Source of the DNA: JAVBQU01 sp031548675
Lineage (GTDB): Bacteria > Bacteroidota > Bacteroidia > Bacteroidales > P3
Direction of reading: 5' to 3'
Length of the DNA: 29,308 nucleotides
NCBI GenBank assembly: GCA_031548675.1
Contig: JAVBQU010000073.1
Span: 1 to 29,308, forward strand
Positions within the stretch are counted from its first letter, which is position 1, and the number at the start of each line of letters is the position of its first letter. The position numbers were made by a program, and so were the translations under genes. Below, one piece after another: positions 22,958 through 29,308 of this stretch. Under the pieces are notes generated by a model. It saw only the letters and a list, made by a program, of their open reading frames with translations. It did no database searches and was not told the origin of the DNA.

Positions 22958-24109
22958 TTACAATGCTTTTTCTAAAATTTCCCGAACAATAGAAGGGGTA
23001 ATATTTCTTTTCTCACCTACTATCCAATTTCGTTCGGTAAAGCGGTTTACTATTTTTTCAATGGTATCTTTTCCAACTCCGTATTCTGAAAGACGGGTAT
23101 TTACACCAACAGATCTAAAAAATTGTTCTGTTTTTTCAATACATTGGTTTATCTTTTGTTCGTTGGTTCCTTCCGTAATCTGCCATACCCGTTCGGCATA
23201 TTGTAAAAGCTTATCATGCTTGTCGGCTTTCATTACCTGCATTAATGCAGGGCAAACAATTGCTAAAGTAAATCCATGTGTAATGCCGTGATATGCCGTT
23301 AATTCATGCCCAATCATGTGTGTAGCCCAATCTTGAGGAACCCCCATAGCTATAAACCCGTTTAATGCCATAGTAGCACAAAGCATAAAATTCGCCATCA
23401 CATCGTAATTTTCTTGCTTCATGGCTTCCGGAGCTATTTCAACTAGAGTTTGTAAAATGCCTTCAGCCCAACGGTCCATCAATGGAGACTGCGACGGATA
23501 GGTTAAATATTGTTCCAAAACATGAACAAATGAATCTACAATACCGGCTGCTACTTGGTTTTTAGGTAATGAAAAAGTAGTTTGTGGGTCTAAAATGGAA
23601 AATACCGGAAAATTTAAAGGAGTTCCTAAAGCCAATTTCTCTTGTGTAGCTTTACGGGAAATAACGGCTCCCGAATTCATTTCGGAACCTGTAGCCGGCA
23701 AAGTCAATACAGTTCCCATAGGAATTACGGCTGTAATTAATCTCGGATTCTGCATTAGGTCCCAAGGTTCTGCCCCTTGAAAACACATGGCTGCCGCAAT
23801 AAACTTTGTTCCATCTAACACAGAACCCCCTCCAACGGCTAAAAGAAAATCTACCTTATTTTCTTTTCCCAGCGCAACAGCTTTAAGTAAAGTTTCATAA
23901 GTAGGATTGGGTTCTATGCCCCAAAACTCAACAGTTTTATGATTTTTCAAGGCATCTTTTACTTGGTCATAAACCCCGTTTTGTTTTACACTTCCACCTC
24001 CGAAAGTAATCATAATAGTTTTTCCTGTCGGAATTTCTTTGGCTAAATTAGCAATGGTATCTTTTCCAAAAATTAATTTTGTAGGGTTGCGAAAAGAGAA
24101 GTTATTCAT
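22958..24109 (-). CDS. Iron-type (group III) alcohol dehydrogenase, BDH/YqhD-like
   Basis: A cytoplasmic NAD(P)H-dependent alcohol or aldehyde oxidoreductase of 383 residues. The nucleotide-binding domain has FGGGSVKQNGVYD and LAVGGGSVLDGTKF (about residues 91-103). The metal site is formed by Asp192 and His196 (IVDSFVHVLEQY) and by His residues in THMIGHELTAYHGITHG (His268 and His278 are the likely ligands). The NPTYETLLKAVALGKENKVDFLLAVGGG layout matches butanol dehydrogenases and YqhD, which reduce aldehydes with NADPH. The true substrate is not evident. It stands between dusB and ddl with no obvious link to either, and is followed by a hairpin terminator. Confidence 0.92.
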   Translation of the reverse strand: MNNFSFRNPTKLIFGKDTIANLAKEIPTGKTIMITFGGGSVKQNGVYDQVKDALKNHKTVEFWGIEPNPTYETLLKAVALGKENKVDFLLAVGGGSVLDGTKFIAAAMCFQGAEPWDLMQNPRLITAVIPMGTVLTLPATGSEMNSGAVISRKATQEKLALGTPLNFPVFSILDPQTTFSLPKNQVAAGIVDSFVHVLEQYLTYPSQSPLMDRWAEGILQTLVEIAPEAMKQENYDVMANFMLCATMALNGFIAMGVPQDWATHMIGHELTAYHGITHGFTLAIVCPALMQVMKADKHDKLLQYAERVWQITEGTNEQKINQCIEKTEQFFRSVGVNTRLSEYGVGKDTIEKIVNRFTERNWIVGEKRNITPSIVREILEKAL

Positions 24110-24176
24110 TGTTTTTATGGGAAATAAGGGTTGTTAATATTATCTGAAACTTTATAATGAAAAAAATGTATTGATC

Positions 24177-25175
24177 TTATCTGATAACATTTTCTATCAA
24201 TATTGTATAAAGGTCTTTTACCGTCCAGCCGTAAGCCCTTGCTTGTTGAGGAACAATGCTGTTTTCCGATTGTCCGGGTATAGTGTTTACTTCTAAAAAA
24301 TATAATTTATTTGTACCTTCTTCGCGGATAAAGTCGAAACGTACAACTCCTTTGCAATTTAAGGTCGAATATAATTTCTTAGCTGTTCTTTGAATTTCAT
24401 CTTTTTCTATATCAGGGATGTTAGCAGGTGTAATTTCATTGCTTAATCCCGGAGTATATTTGGCTTCGTAATCAAAAAAGTCTTTTTTAGATATTACTTC
24501 GGTAATAGGGAATGCAATAATATCATTTCTTAAGCTGACAACTCCGCATGTAAATTCTCTTCCTTTTACGAATTCTTCAATTAGGATTTGGCTATCTTCT
24601 ACAAAAGCCCGAAAAATTGCCGGAGCAAGTTCTTCTTGTACATTTACTTTAGACATTCCTACACTCGAACCGCCTGCATTTGGTTTTACGAAGCAAGGGA
24701 AAGAAATAGACCTCAGTATTTCTTCTATATTCCAAATCCGTTCTCTAAAAAGATGTATGGATTTGGATATATTTACCAAACCTAAACTTTTTACAATATA
24801 GTTGCAATAGGCTTTGTTGAAGGTGAAACTGGATACTGTTGAATCGCACGTGGTATAAGGAATATTTAAAAGTTCAAAATAAGCTTGTAGCTTACCGTCT
24901 TCTCCCGGAGTACCATGAATAGCTATAAAAATGCAATCGAATTTTACTTTTCCTGAAAATAACCATAATGAAAAATCATTTTTATCAATATCAAAACGAT
25001 TTTTAAGTTCATCTAAATAGTACCAGCCCGATCTTGAAATGAATATTTTGTAGACCTCGAATTTATCTTTGTCCAAGTTATTTTCAATCACAGAAGCACT
25101 TTTTAGTGAGATTTCGGCTTCTCCCGAATCTCCTCCGGCTAAGAGAGCTATTTTCTTTTTTATAGAATAATCCAT
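24177..25175 (-). CDS. ddl: D-alanine--D-alanine ligase
   Basis: The ATP-grasp enzyme that makes the D-Ala-D-Ala end of the peptidoglycan stem peptide. It has 332 residues. The N-terminal domain has LLAGGDSGEAEISLKSA and FDCIFIAIHGTPGEDGKLQAYFELLNIPYT. The ATP-grasp core has FPCFVKPNAGGSSVGMSKV, ILIEEFVKGREFTCGVV, VVRFDFI and the metal-binding LEVNTIPGQSENSIVPQQ. The GGDSGEAE stretch is a variant of the usual GGxSxEHE, with Ala instead of His, so it is worth comparing with relatives. It has its own -7 element at 25233-25226. Confidence 0.95.
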   Translation of the reverse strand: MDYSIKKKIALLAGGDSGEAEISLKSASVIENNLDKDKFEVYKIFISRSGWYYLDELKNRFDIDKNDFSLWLFSGKVKFDCIFIAIHGTPGEDGKLQAYFELLNIPYTTCDSTVSSFTFNKAYCNYIVKSLGLVNISKSIHLFRERIWNIEEILRSISFPCFVKPNAGGSSVGMSKVNVQEELAPAIFRAFVEDSQILIEEFVKGREFTCGVVSLRNDIIAFPITEVISKKDFFDYEAKYTPGLSNEITPANIPDIEKDEIQRTAKKLYSTLNCKGVVRFDFIREEGTNKLYFLEVNTIPGQSENSIVPQQARAYGWTVKDLYTILIENVIR

Positions 25176-25225
25176 AGCAAAATAGTTATATGATTTTCAT
25201 AAATCTTTTAAAATTACAGTATATG

Positions 25226-25233
25226 CAAAGATA
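25226..25233 (-). promoter_or_regulatory. -7 promoter element for ddl
   Basis: TATCTTTG followed by C on the - strand, 50 bases before the ddl ATG, just upstream of which lies a T-rich run. Confidence 0.6.
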
Positions 25234-25345
25234 GTAAAAAAAAAGGATATTAGAAATAAAAATCATACATTTCAATCCCTCTTAATGCAAAGTCCGGAAT
25301 CATGCCATATTATTCATTTAAAAATGTTTGTATAAATTACAATTG

Positions 25346-25915
25346 TCAATTTTGTTGAGGAAACCTTGGCAGTTTGAGCCAGTGCTGATAGTTTTCTCCT
25401 AACCCTTTAACCGTATCTTCCCAAAGATATTCGGGGTTCGCATGGAAGATTTTATCATAATCCAAAACCGAAATTGCCCAAGAATTTTTATCAAGCTCAT
25501 CATCGAGCTGTTTGGGTATCCATCCGGAGTATCCTAAGAAAAACTTCGTATTATCTTTATTAAGCAATCCGAGTGTTAAACCTTCTTCGATATCCTTAAT
25601 GTCCCATCCCCAATAAGTATGTTTCCCTATCTCTAGGCTTTGTCCGAATTTTTCGTCGAAACGGTATACAAAAAATAAATAGCCTTCTTTTACAGGTCCT
25701 CCAAAAAAAATAGGGATGTCTTTATATGGAAATTCAGCAGGCAGCTTGCCGATAATCTGTATAGGAACATTCAATATAAATCCCATAGTTTCTTCATCAT
25801 TGTGCTCTACCAGCAACACCACTGTCCGCTGAAAAGTGTGATCTGTAAGCAAAGGTTCTGAAATTAAAATTCTTCCTTTTGCAGGTATAATATTATTGGT
25901 TTGTATTTCAAACAT
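25346..25915 (-). CDS. YqgE/AlgH family protein
   Basis: A 189-residue cytoplasmic protein of the YqgE/AlgH (DUF179) family. The signature starts at about residue 12 with AKGRILISEPLLTDHTFQRTVVLLVEHN, then MGFILNVP, and continues with IFFGGPVKEGYLFFVYR. FFLGYSGWIPKQLDDELDKNSWAI, the GYaGWgpgQLe-like block, follows. The C-terminus is WLKLPRFPQQN. Function is not established; AlgH was named for alginate regulation in Pseudomonas, which does not carry over here. The bidirectional region to the MurL-like gene is 140 bases. No TAnnTTTG element is seen for this gene. Confidence 0.93.
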   Translation of the reverse strand: MFEIQTNNIIPAKGRILISEPLLTDHTFQRTVVLLVEHNDEETMGFILNVPIQIIGKLPAEFPYKDIPIFFGGPVKEGYLFFVYRFDEKFGQSLEIGKHTYWGWDIKDIEEGLTLGLLNKDNTKFFLGYSGWIPKQLDDELDKNSWAISVLDYDKIFHANPEYLWEDTVKGLGENYQHWLKLPRFPQQN

Positions 25916-26011
25916 ATTTAAGATTGTTTTTATTTGACTATATAGTTTATGATGAGTATAATATTAAACTGTAAAACAAATTATGAATTATGCAGACTCA
26001 AATATTTTCGA

Positions 26012-26019
26012 TATTTTTG
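26012..26019 (+). promoter_or_regulatory. -7 promoter element for the MurL-like gene
   Basis: TATTTTTG followed by C fits TAnnTTTG, 36 bases before the ATG. The region is very AT-rich, so chance is harder to exclude here. Confidence 0.45.
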
Positions 26020-26055
26020 CCAAAAATACCAAGTTTAGAATAATTTCCAAAACTA

Positions 26056-27411
26056 ATGACCCAAATAATGGGAAAATCATTTGAAATATTACGACAAAAA
26101 TTTCCTTATTTTGTTTACGAAAATTATACTTATCGTATAGAAGAAGATCAAATAAAGGTTGATTTTCTATTTAATCTTTCCGATACTTATTTCTTTACAC
26201 CGTCGCTTTGCATTCCCCGAAAGGATTTTTACCACGACCTTACAGCTTCGCAGTGGGATATTTTACTTTTTCACATTGGCTTAATCGAATTAATAAGCTA
26301 TTGGAAAGCAGCTTGTTCTCCGAAAGTGGTTATTAAACCTTTTGCTTTGGATGAAAAACAAATCCTTTGGTTTAAAAAATTGTATTTTCATGGATTGGGA
26401 GAATTCTTCTATTTGAATCATATTTCCATAACCGAAAAGGATTTTATGGAAATAGTTTGCGAAAGTGATAAACATCTTGCCAAGCAAACCTTTCAAACAC
26501 AAGATACAGTTATTGTTCCCATCGGAGGAGGGAAAGATTCTGTAGTTACGCTCGAGATTTTACAACAAAACCAAGAAGATGTAACGCCTTTGATAATTAA
26601 TCCGCGCGGGGCTACGCTCGACTGTATAACTGCTGCCGGATTCAATAGAAATCAGATTATTGAAATCCGCCGGACTATTTGTCCGCAATTGCTTAAACTC
26701 AACGAACAAGGGTTTTTAAACGGACATACGCCTTTTTCTGCCATGCTGGCATTTGTAAGTTTATTGAGTTCCGCATTAACCCAAAAACGGCATATAGCGT
26801 TATCCAACGAAGGCAGTGCCAATGAATCTACGGTTCAGGATTCTACGGTAAATCATCAATATTCAAAATCGTATGAATTTGAAAGCGATTTTCGTAATTA
26901 TGTCCGGCAGTATATTACCGATGATATAAATTATTTCAGTTTTTTGCGTCCGCTTTCCGAGTTGCAAATAGCATCTTTGTTTGCCAAATATCCTAAATAT
27001 TTTCCAGTATTTAAAAGTTGCAATGTAGGTAGTAAAACCGATGTTTGGTGCGGAAATTGTGCCAAATGCTTATTTGCCTATATTATCCTTTCGCCTTTTA
27101 TTGACCCTGAAAAAATGGAACAAATCTTTGGGAAAAATCTGTGGGAAGATGAAGGAATGTTATTGTTTTTTCAACAATTGACAGGAACGGAAACTTGTAA
27201 GCCTTTCGAATGCGTAGGAACAATAGAAGAGGTAAATGCAGCATTAATATTGACTGTTGATAGATTTTATAAAAATATTTCCCGACCGTTTTTATTAAAA
27301 GATATTCAAATCAATACCGAAGAAGTAAAAATGGCAGAAAGCCTGCTATCTCACTTCGAAAGCGAGCATTTTTTGATGCCCCGTTTTGAAAAGTATCTTG
27401 CAAATAATTGA
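26056..27411 (+). CDS. murL: MurL-like UDP-MurNAc-L-Ala-L-Glu epimerase (PP-loop protein)
   Basis: A 451-residue cytoplasmic protein. A PP-loop ATP pyrophosphatase motif lies at residues 157-162 (PIGGGKDSVVTLEIL). It is followed by LSNEGSANEST, VNHQYSKSYEFE and a Cys cluster (Cys321, then C331-xx-C334-xx-C337 in WCGNCAKCLF) that could bind metal. The arrangement matches my recollection of MurL, described in Xanthomonas, which uses ATP (to AMP and PPi) to epimerise the L-Glu of UDP-MurNAc-L-Ala-L-Glu to D-Glu. It thereby replaces glutamate racemase together with MurD2. No murD-type gene is adjacent here. The nearest genes are yqgE and ddl (divergent) and an SDR protein 16 bases downstream. The specific assignment is probable, not proven; PP-loop membership is secure. 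Confidence 0.68.
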   Translation: MTQIMGKSFEILRQKFPYFVYENYTYRIEEDQIKVDFLFNLSDTYFFTPSLCIPRKDFYHDLTASQWDILLFHIGLIELISYWKAACSPKVVIKPFALDEKQILWFKKLYFHGLGEFFYLNHISITEKDFMEIVCESDKHLAKQTFQTQDTVIVPIGGGKDSVVTLEILQQNQEDVTPLIINPRGATLDCITAAGFNRNQIIEIRRTICPQLLKLNEQGFLNGHTPFSAMLAFVSLLSSALTQKRHIALSNEGSANESTVQDSTVNHQYSKSYEFESDFRNYVRQYITDDINYFSFLRPLSELQIASLFAKYPKYFPVFKSCNVGSKTDVWCGNCAKCLFAYIILSPFIDPEKMEQIFGKNLWEDEGMLLFFQQLTGTETCKPFECVGTIEEVNAALILTVDRFYKNISRPFLLKDIQINTEEVKMAESLLSHFESEHFLMPRFEKYLANN

Positions 27412-27427
27412 TTAATAATAAACATTA

Positions 27428-28387
27428 ATGCAAGATTCTCAGCAAAATAGAATATTGATTACCGGAGCAGCGGGAAATCTTGGAAATTTGTTGGCTCAAT
27501 ATTTGCAAGACCAACCTTTGAATTTGCTCATTCATAAAAAGGATGTAGAAGCAAATCTTAAGGCTAAAAATAATATCAAAGTTTATAAAGCAGATTTAGC
27601 AAAAAAAGAAACTTTATATCCTGCGTTGGAAAATGTAAATGCGATTGTTCATTTTGCAGGCGTTTTATTTAAGGCAAATCCTGAAAAATTTTTACCAGTA
27701 ACCAATACCGTTTATTTTGATAACTTGCTGCAAACAGCCATCGAACAAAACGTAAAACGTATTATTTTAATCAGTTTCCCACATGTAGAAGGCGAAACAA
27801 GTCCGCAGCATCCGGCAATAGGAGCTTTAGATAAAAAGCCTATTTCGGTACATGCCCAAACCCGTTTAGAAGAAGAAAAACTCTTGTTTCGTAAATGTGC
27901 AGATAAAGGAATAGAAGCAGTATCATTGCGGGTAGGTATGGTTTACGGAAAGGGAATTTTGATGATAGATGCAGCACAATGGTTTGCGAAACATTATCTT
28001 TTGGGAGTTTGGGAAAAACCGACATTCATACATTTAATATCAAAAGCCGATTTTGTTGCAGCAGTAAAAGCAGCTATTGAGAAACCGGATATTAAAGGGA
28101 TTTATCATATAGGAGATGACGGAGTTCAAACGCTGCAAGAATTTTTAGATACGATTACATTTTACAAAGGAAATCATAAACCTTGGCGTATGCCGGTATG
28201 GATGATACTAACGGCAGCAAGGATGTTTGAATTTTTTTCTTTGATATTCAAAACAAGAAGCCCGCTTACGCGCGATTTTATTAAAATAGGAATGGTTTCT
28301 TATTATGGAGATACTTTGCGGATGAAAAAAGAACTTTTGCCGGAATTAAAATACAAAACATTTAAGGACGGATTAGATACATTCTGA
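27428..28387 (+). CDS. Atypical SDR / NAD-dependent epimerase-like protein
   Basis: A 319-residue Rossmann protein. The NAD(P) loop is TGAAGNLG at residues 12-19, and DLAKKETLYPALENVNAIVHFAG carries the acidic and NAG-like positions. Where extended SDR enzymes have the catalytic YxxxK, this protein has HAQTR (His142, Arg146) in SVHAQTRLEEEKLL, and the usual Ser/Thr segment reads LISFPHVEG. It continues with VSLRVGMVYGKG and a helical C-terminal domain. It therefore keeps cofactor binding but lacks the standard catalytic pair, like atypical (NmrA-like) SDRs acting as sensors, isomerases or reductases with another chemistry. It starts 16 bases after the MurL-like gene and is probably in the same transcript. 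Confidence 0.8.
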   Translation: MQDSQQNRILITGAAGNLGNLLAQYLQDQPLNLLIHKKDVEANLKAKNNIKVYKADLAKKETLYPALENVNAIVHFAGVLFKANPEKFLPVTNTVYFDNLLQTAIEQNVKRIILISFPHVEGETSPQHPAIGALDKKPISVHAQTRLEEEKLLFRKCADKGIEAVSLRVGMVYGKGILMIDAAQWFAKHYLLGVWEKPTFIHLISKADFVAAVKAAIEKPDIKGIYHIGDDGVQTLQEFLDTITFYKGNHKPWRMPVWMILTAARMFEFFSLIFKTRSPLTRDFIKIGMVSYYGDTLRMKKELLPELKYKTFKDGLDTF

Positions 28388-28434
28388 TTTTTATTACAGA
28401 TAAAACAGGCTTAAGTAATTTCAAATAAAAGAAT

Positions 28435-28442
28435 TAACTTTG
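28435..28442 (+). promoter_or_regulatory. -7 promoter element for galM
   Basis: TAACTTTG followed by C, matching TAnnTTTG, 72 bases before the galM ATG. This implies a rather long 5' leader. Confidence 0.5.
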
Positions 28443-28514
28443 CATTTCTGCACGGTAAATGACCAAAACAGTACAGTTTTTGCAATAAATATATAATCCG
28501 ATAACAAAACCATT

Positions 28515-29308
28515 ATGAGCACTCAATTAACGCTTTCGGGATTAAATCCTGCCGATTTTCAAAAGGAAATTAATAATAAGCAAGTATCGCTTTTTGTATT
28601 GAAAAATGCAAACGGTTTGGAATTATGCGTAACCAATTTCGGAGCTATTGCTGTTTCTTTAATGGTTCCTGACAAGCATGGCAAAATGGGAGATGTGGTT
28701 TTAGGTCATCAAACTTTGGAAGATTATCTGCATACACCTGAAAAATATCTCGGAGCAGCTATCGGACGTTATGGAAACCGCATTGCCAAAGGCGAATTTG
28801 TATTGGATGGAAAAAAATATCAATTGCCGGTAAATAACGGACCTAATAGTTTGCATGGCGGTATTGTAGGGTTTAACAATGTGGTTTGGGATGCAGTGCA
28901 GGAAGATATGCAGACCTTGCGTTTGTATTATCATGCTCAAGATGGAGAAGAAGGCTATCCGGGCGATTTGGCAGTAGAAATGTATTACGTGCTTACTGAT
29001 GATAATGAGTTTAAAATTATTTATAAAGCCCATACTTCTTCTGCGACGATTTTGAATCTGACGCATCATTCTTTTTTTAATCTTTCGGGACACTTAAATA
29101 CTGAAATAACGAATCATACTTTAGAAATTAATGCAGATTTTTATACGCCGATGGATGATGTTTCGATACCTACGGGCGAAATATTAACTGTAAACAATAC
29201 GCCTATGGATTTCCGTAAACCACAAGCTATTGGCAGTAGAATTAATGATGATTTTGAGCAGTTGATTTTTGGCAAAGGCTACGACCATAATTATGTTTTA
29301 TGTAAAAT
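28515..29308 (+). CDS. galM: Aldose 1-epimerase (mutarotase), cut off by the window edge
   Basis: The first 264 codons of galactose mutarotase; the frame is open to the last base. Motifs are NFGAIAVSLMVPDKHGKMGDVVLG, AAIGRYGNRIAKGEF, the substrate-binding His in GPNSLHGG, and the catalytic His in NLTHHSFFNLSG. The catalytic Glu, expected about 60-90 residues before the C-terminus, lies beyond the window. No signal peptide is seen; the protein begins MSTQLTLSGLNPADFQKE, so it is probably cytoplasmic and acts on galactose or glucose. It lies 127 bases after the SDR gene with its own -7 element. A 130-codon frame on the opposite strand across this gene is a shadow. Confidence 0.95.
   Translation, partial: MSTQLTLSGLNPADFQKEINNKQVSLFVLKNANGLELCVTNFGAIAVSLMVPDKHGKMGDVVLGHQTLEDYLHTPEKYLGAAIGRYGNRIAKGEFVLDGKKYQLPVNNGPNSLHGGIVGFNNVVWDAVQEDMQTLRLYYHAQDGEEGYPGDLAVEMYYVLTDDNEFKIIYKAHTSSATILNLTHHSFFNLSGHLNTEITNHTLEINADFYTPMDDVSIPTGEILTVNNTPMDFRKPQAIGSRINDDFEQLIFGKGYDHNYVLCK

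Noticed and set aside
28701..29093. A 130-codon - strand frame opposite galM.
   Set aside because: It overlaps a clear galM coding region and shows no recognisable protein features.
1..29308. tRNA, rRNA, transposase, integrase or prophage genes.
   Set aside because: None could be recognised; every sizeable frame is either assigned above or a shadow of an assigned gene.

Overview
The window is an AT-rich chromosomal segment from a member of the Bacteroidota, most likely order Bacteroidales. The evidence is as follows. Most promoters carry the Bacteroidetes -7 element TAnnTTTG, and Shine-Dalgarno sites are largely absent. GldA, DUF1573-like and DUF4292 genes are present, and a dut / TPR / DUF4292 cluster is typical of the phylum. 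Nothing in the window looks like a phage or an insertion sequence, and I see no tRNA or rRNA. I recognise 25 protein genes; the last one (galM) runs off the right edge.

Left part (1-9000, all + strand): an outer-membrane beta-barrel protein; a solitary GldA-type ABC ATPase; aspartate-semialdehyde dehydrogenase (asd) followed closely by a two-gene module that looks like an ADP-ribosyltransferase-fold toxin (DUF3990) with a partner; the tRNA methylthiotransferase miaB; a secreted DUF1573-type Ig-like protein; folK; and dihydroorotase (pyrC).

Middle (9000-13730): two lipoproteins, one with pentapeptide-like repeats and one a papain-type protease, close the rightward block at a very strong terminator. 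An 815-base stretch without genes follows. It is full of small self-complementary elements: five hairpins with invariant cores and variable arms, a six-unit array of hairpins at a 42-base period, and a perfect GC-rich palindrome. Beyond it lie a small M50-type membrane metalloprotease (- strand) and, divergently, yqeY.

Right part (13730-29308): a leftward cell-wall and envelope block reads mrdA (PBP2), rodA, dut, a TPR protein and a DUF4292 lipoprotein. A large unrecognised secreted protein is divergent from mrdA. Then come, leftward, a tRNA-dihydrouridine synthase, an iron-type alcohol dehydrogenase, ddl and yqgE. Rightward are a MurL-like PP-loop epimerase, an atypical SDR protein and galM.

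Peptidoglycan synthesis is the recurring theme: mrdA, rodA, ddl, the MurL-like gene and asd, which supplies the precursor of diaminopimelate. The items most worth following up are the hairpin-rich intergenic region, the DUF3990 two-gene module, the MurL-like gene, the unknown secreted protein at 20234, and a short repeat found just after three unrelated stop codons.
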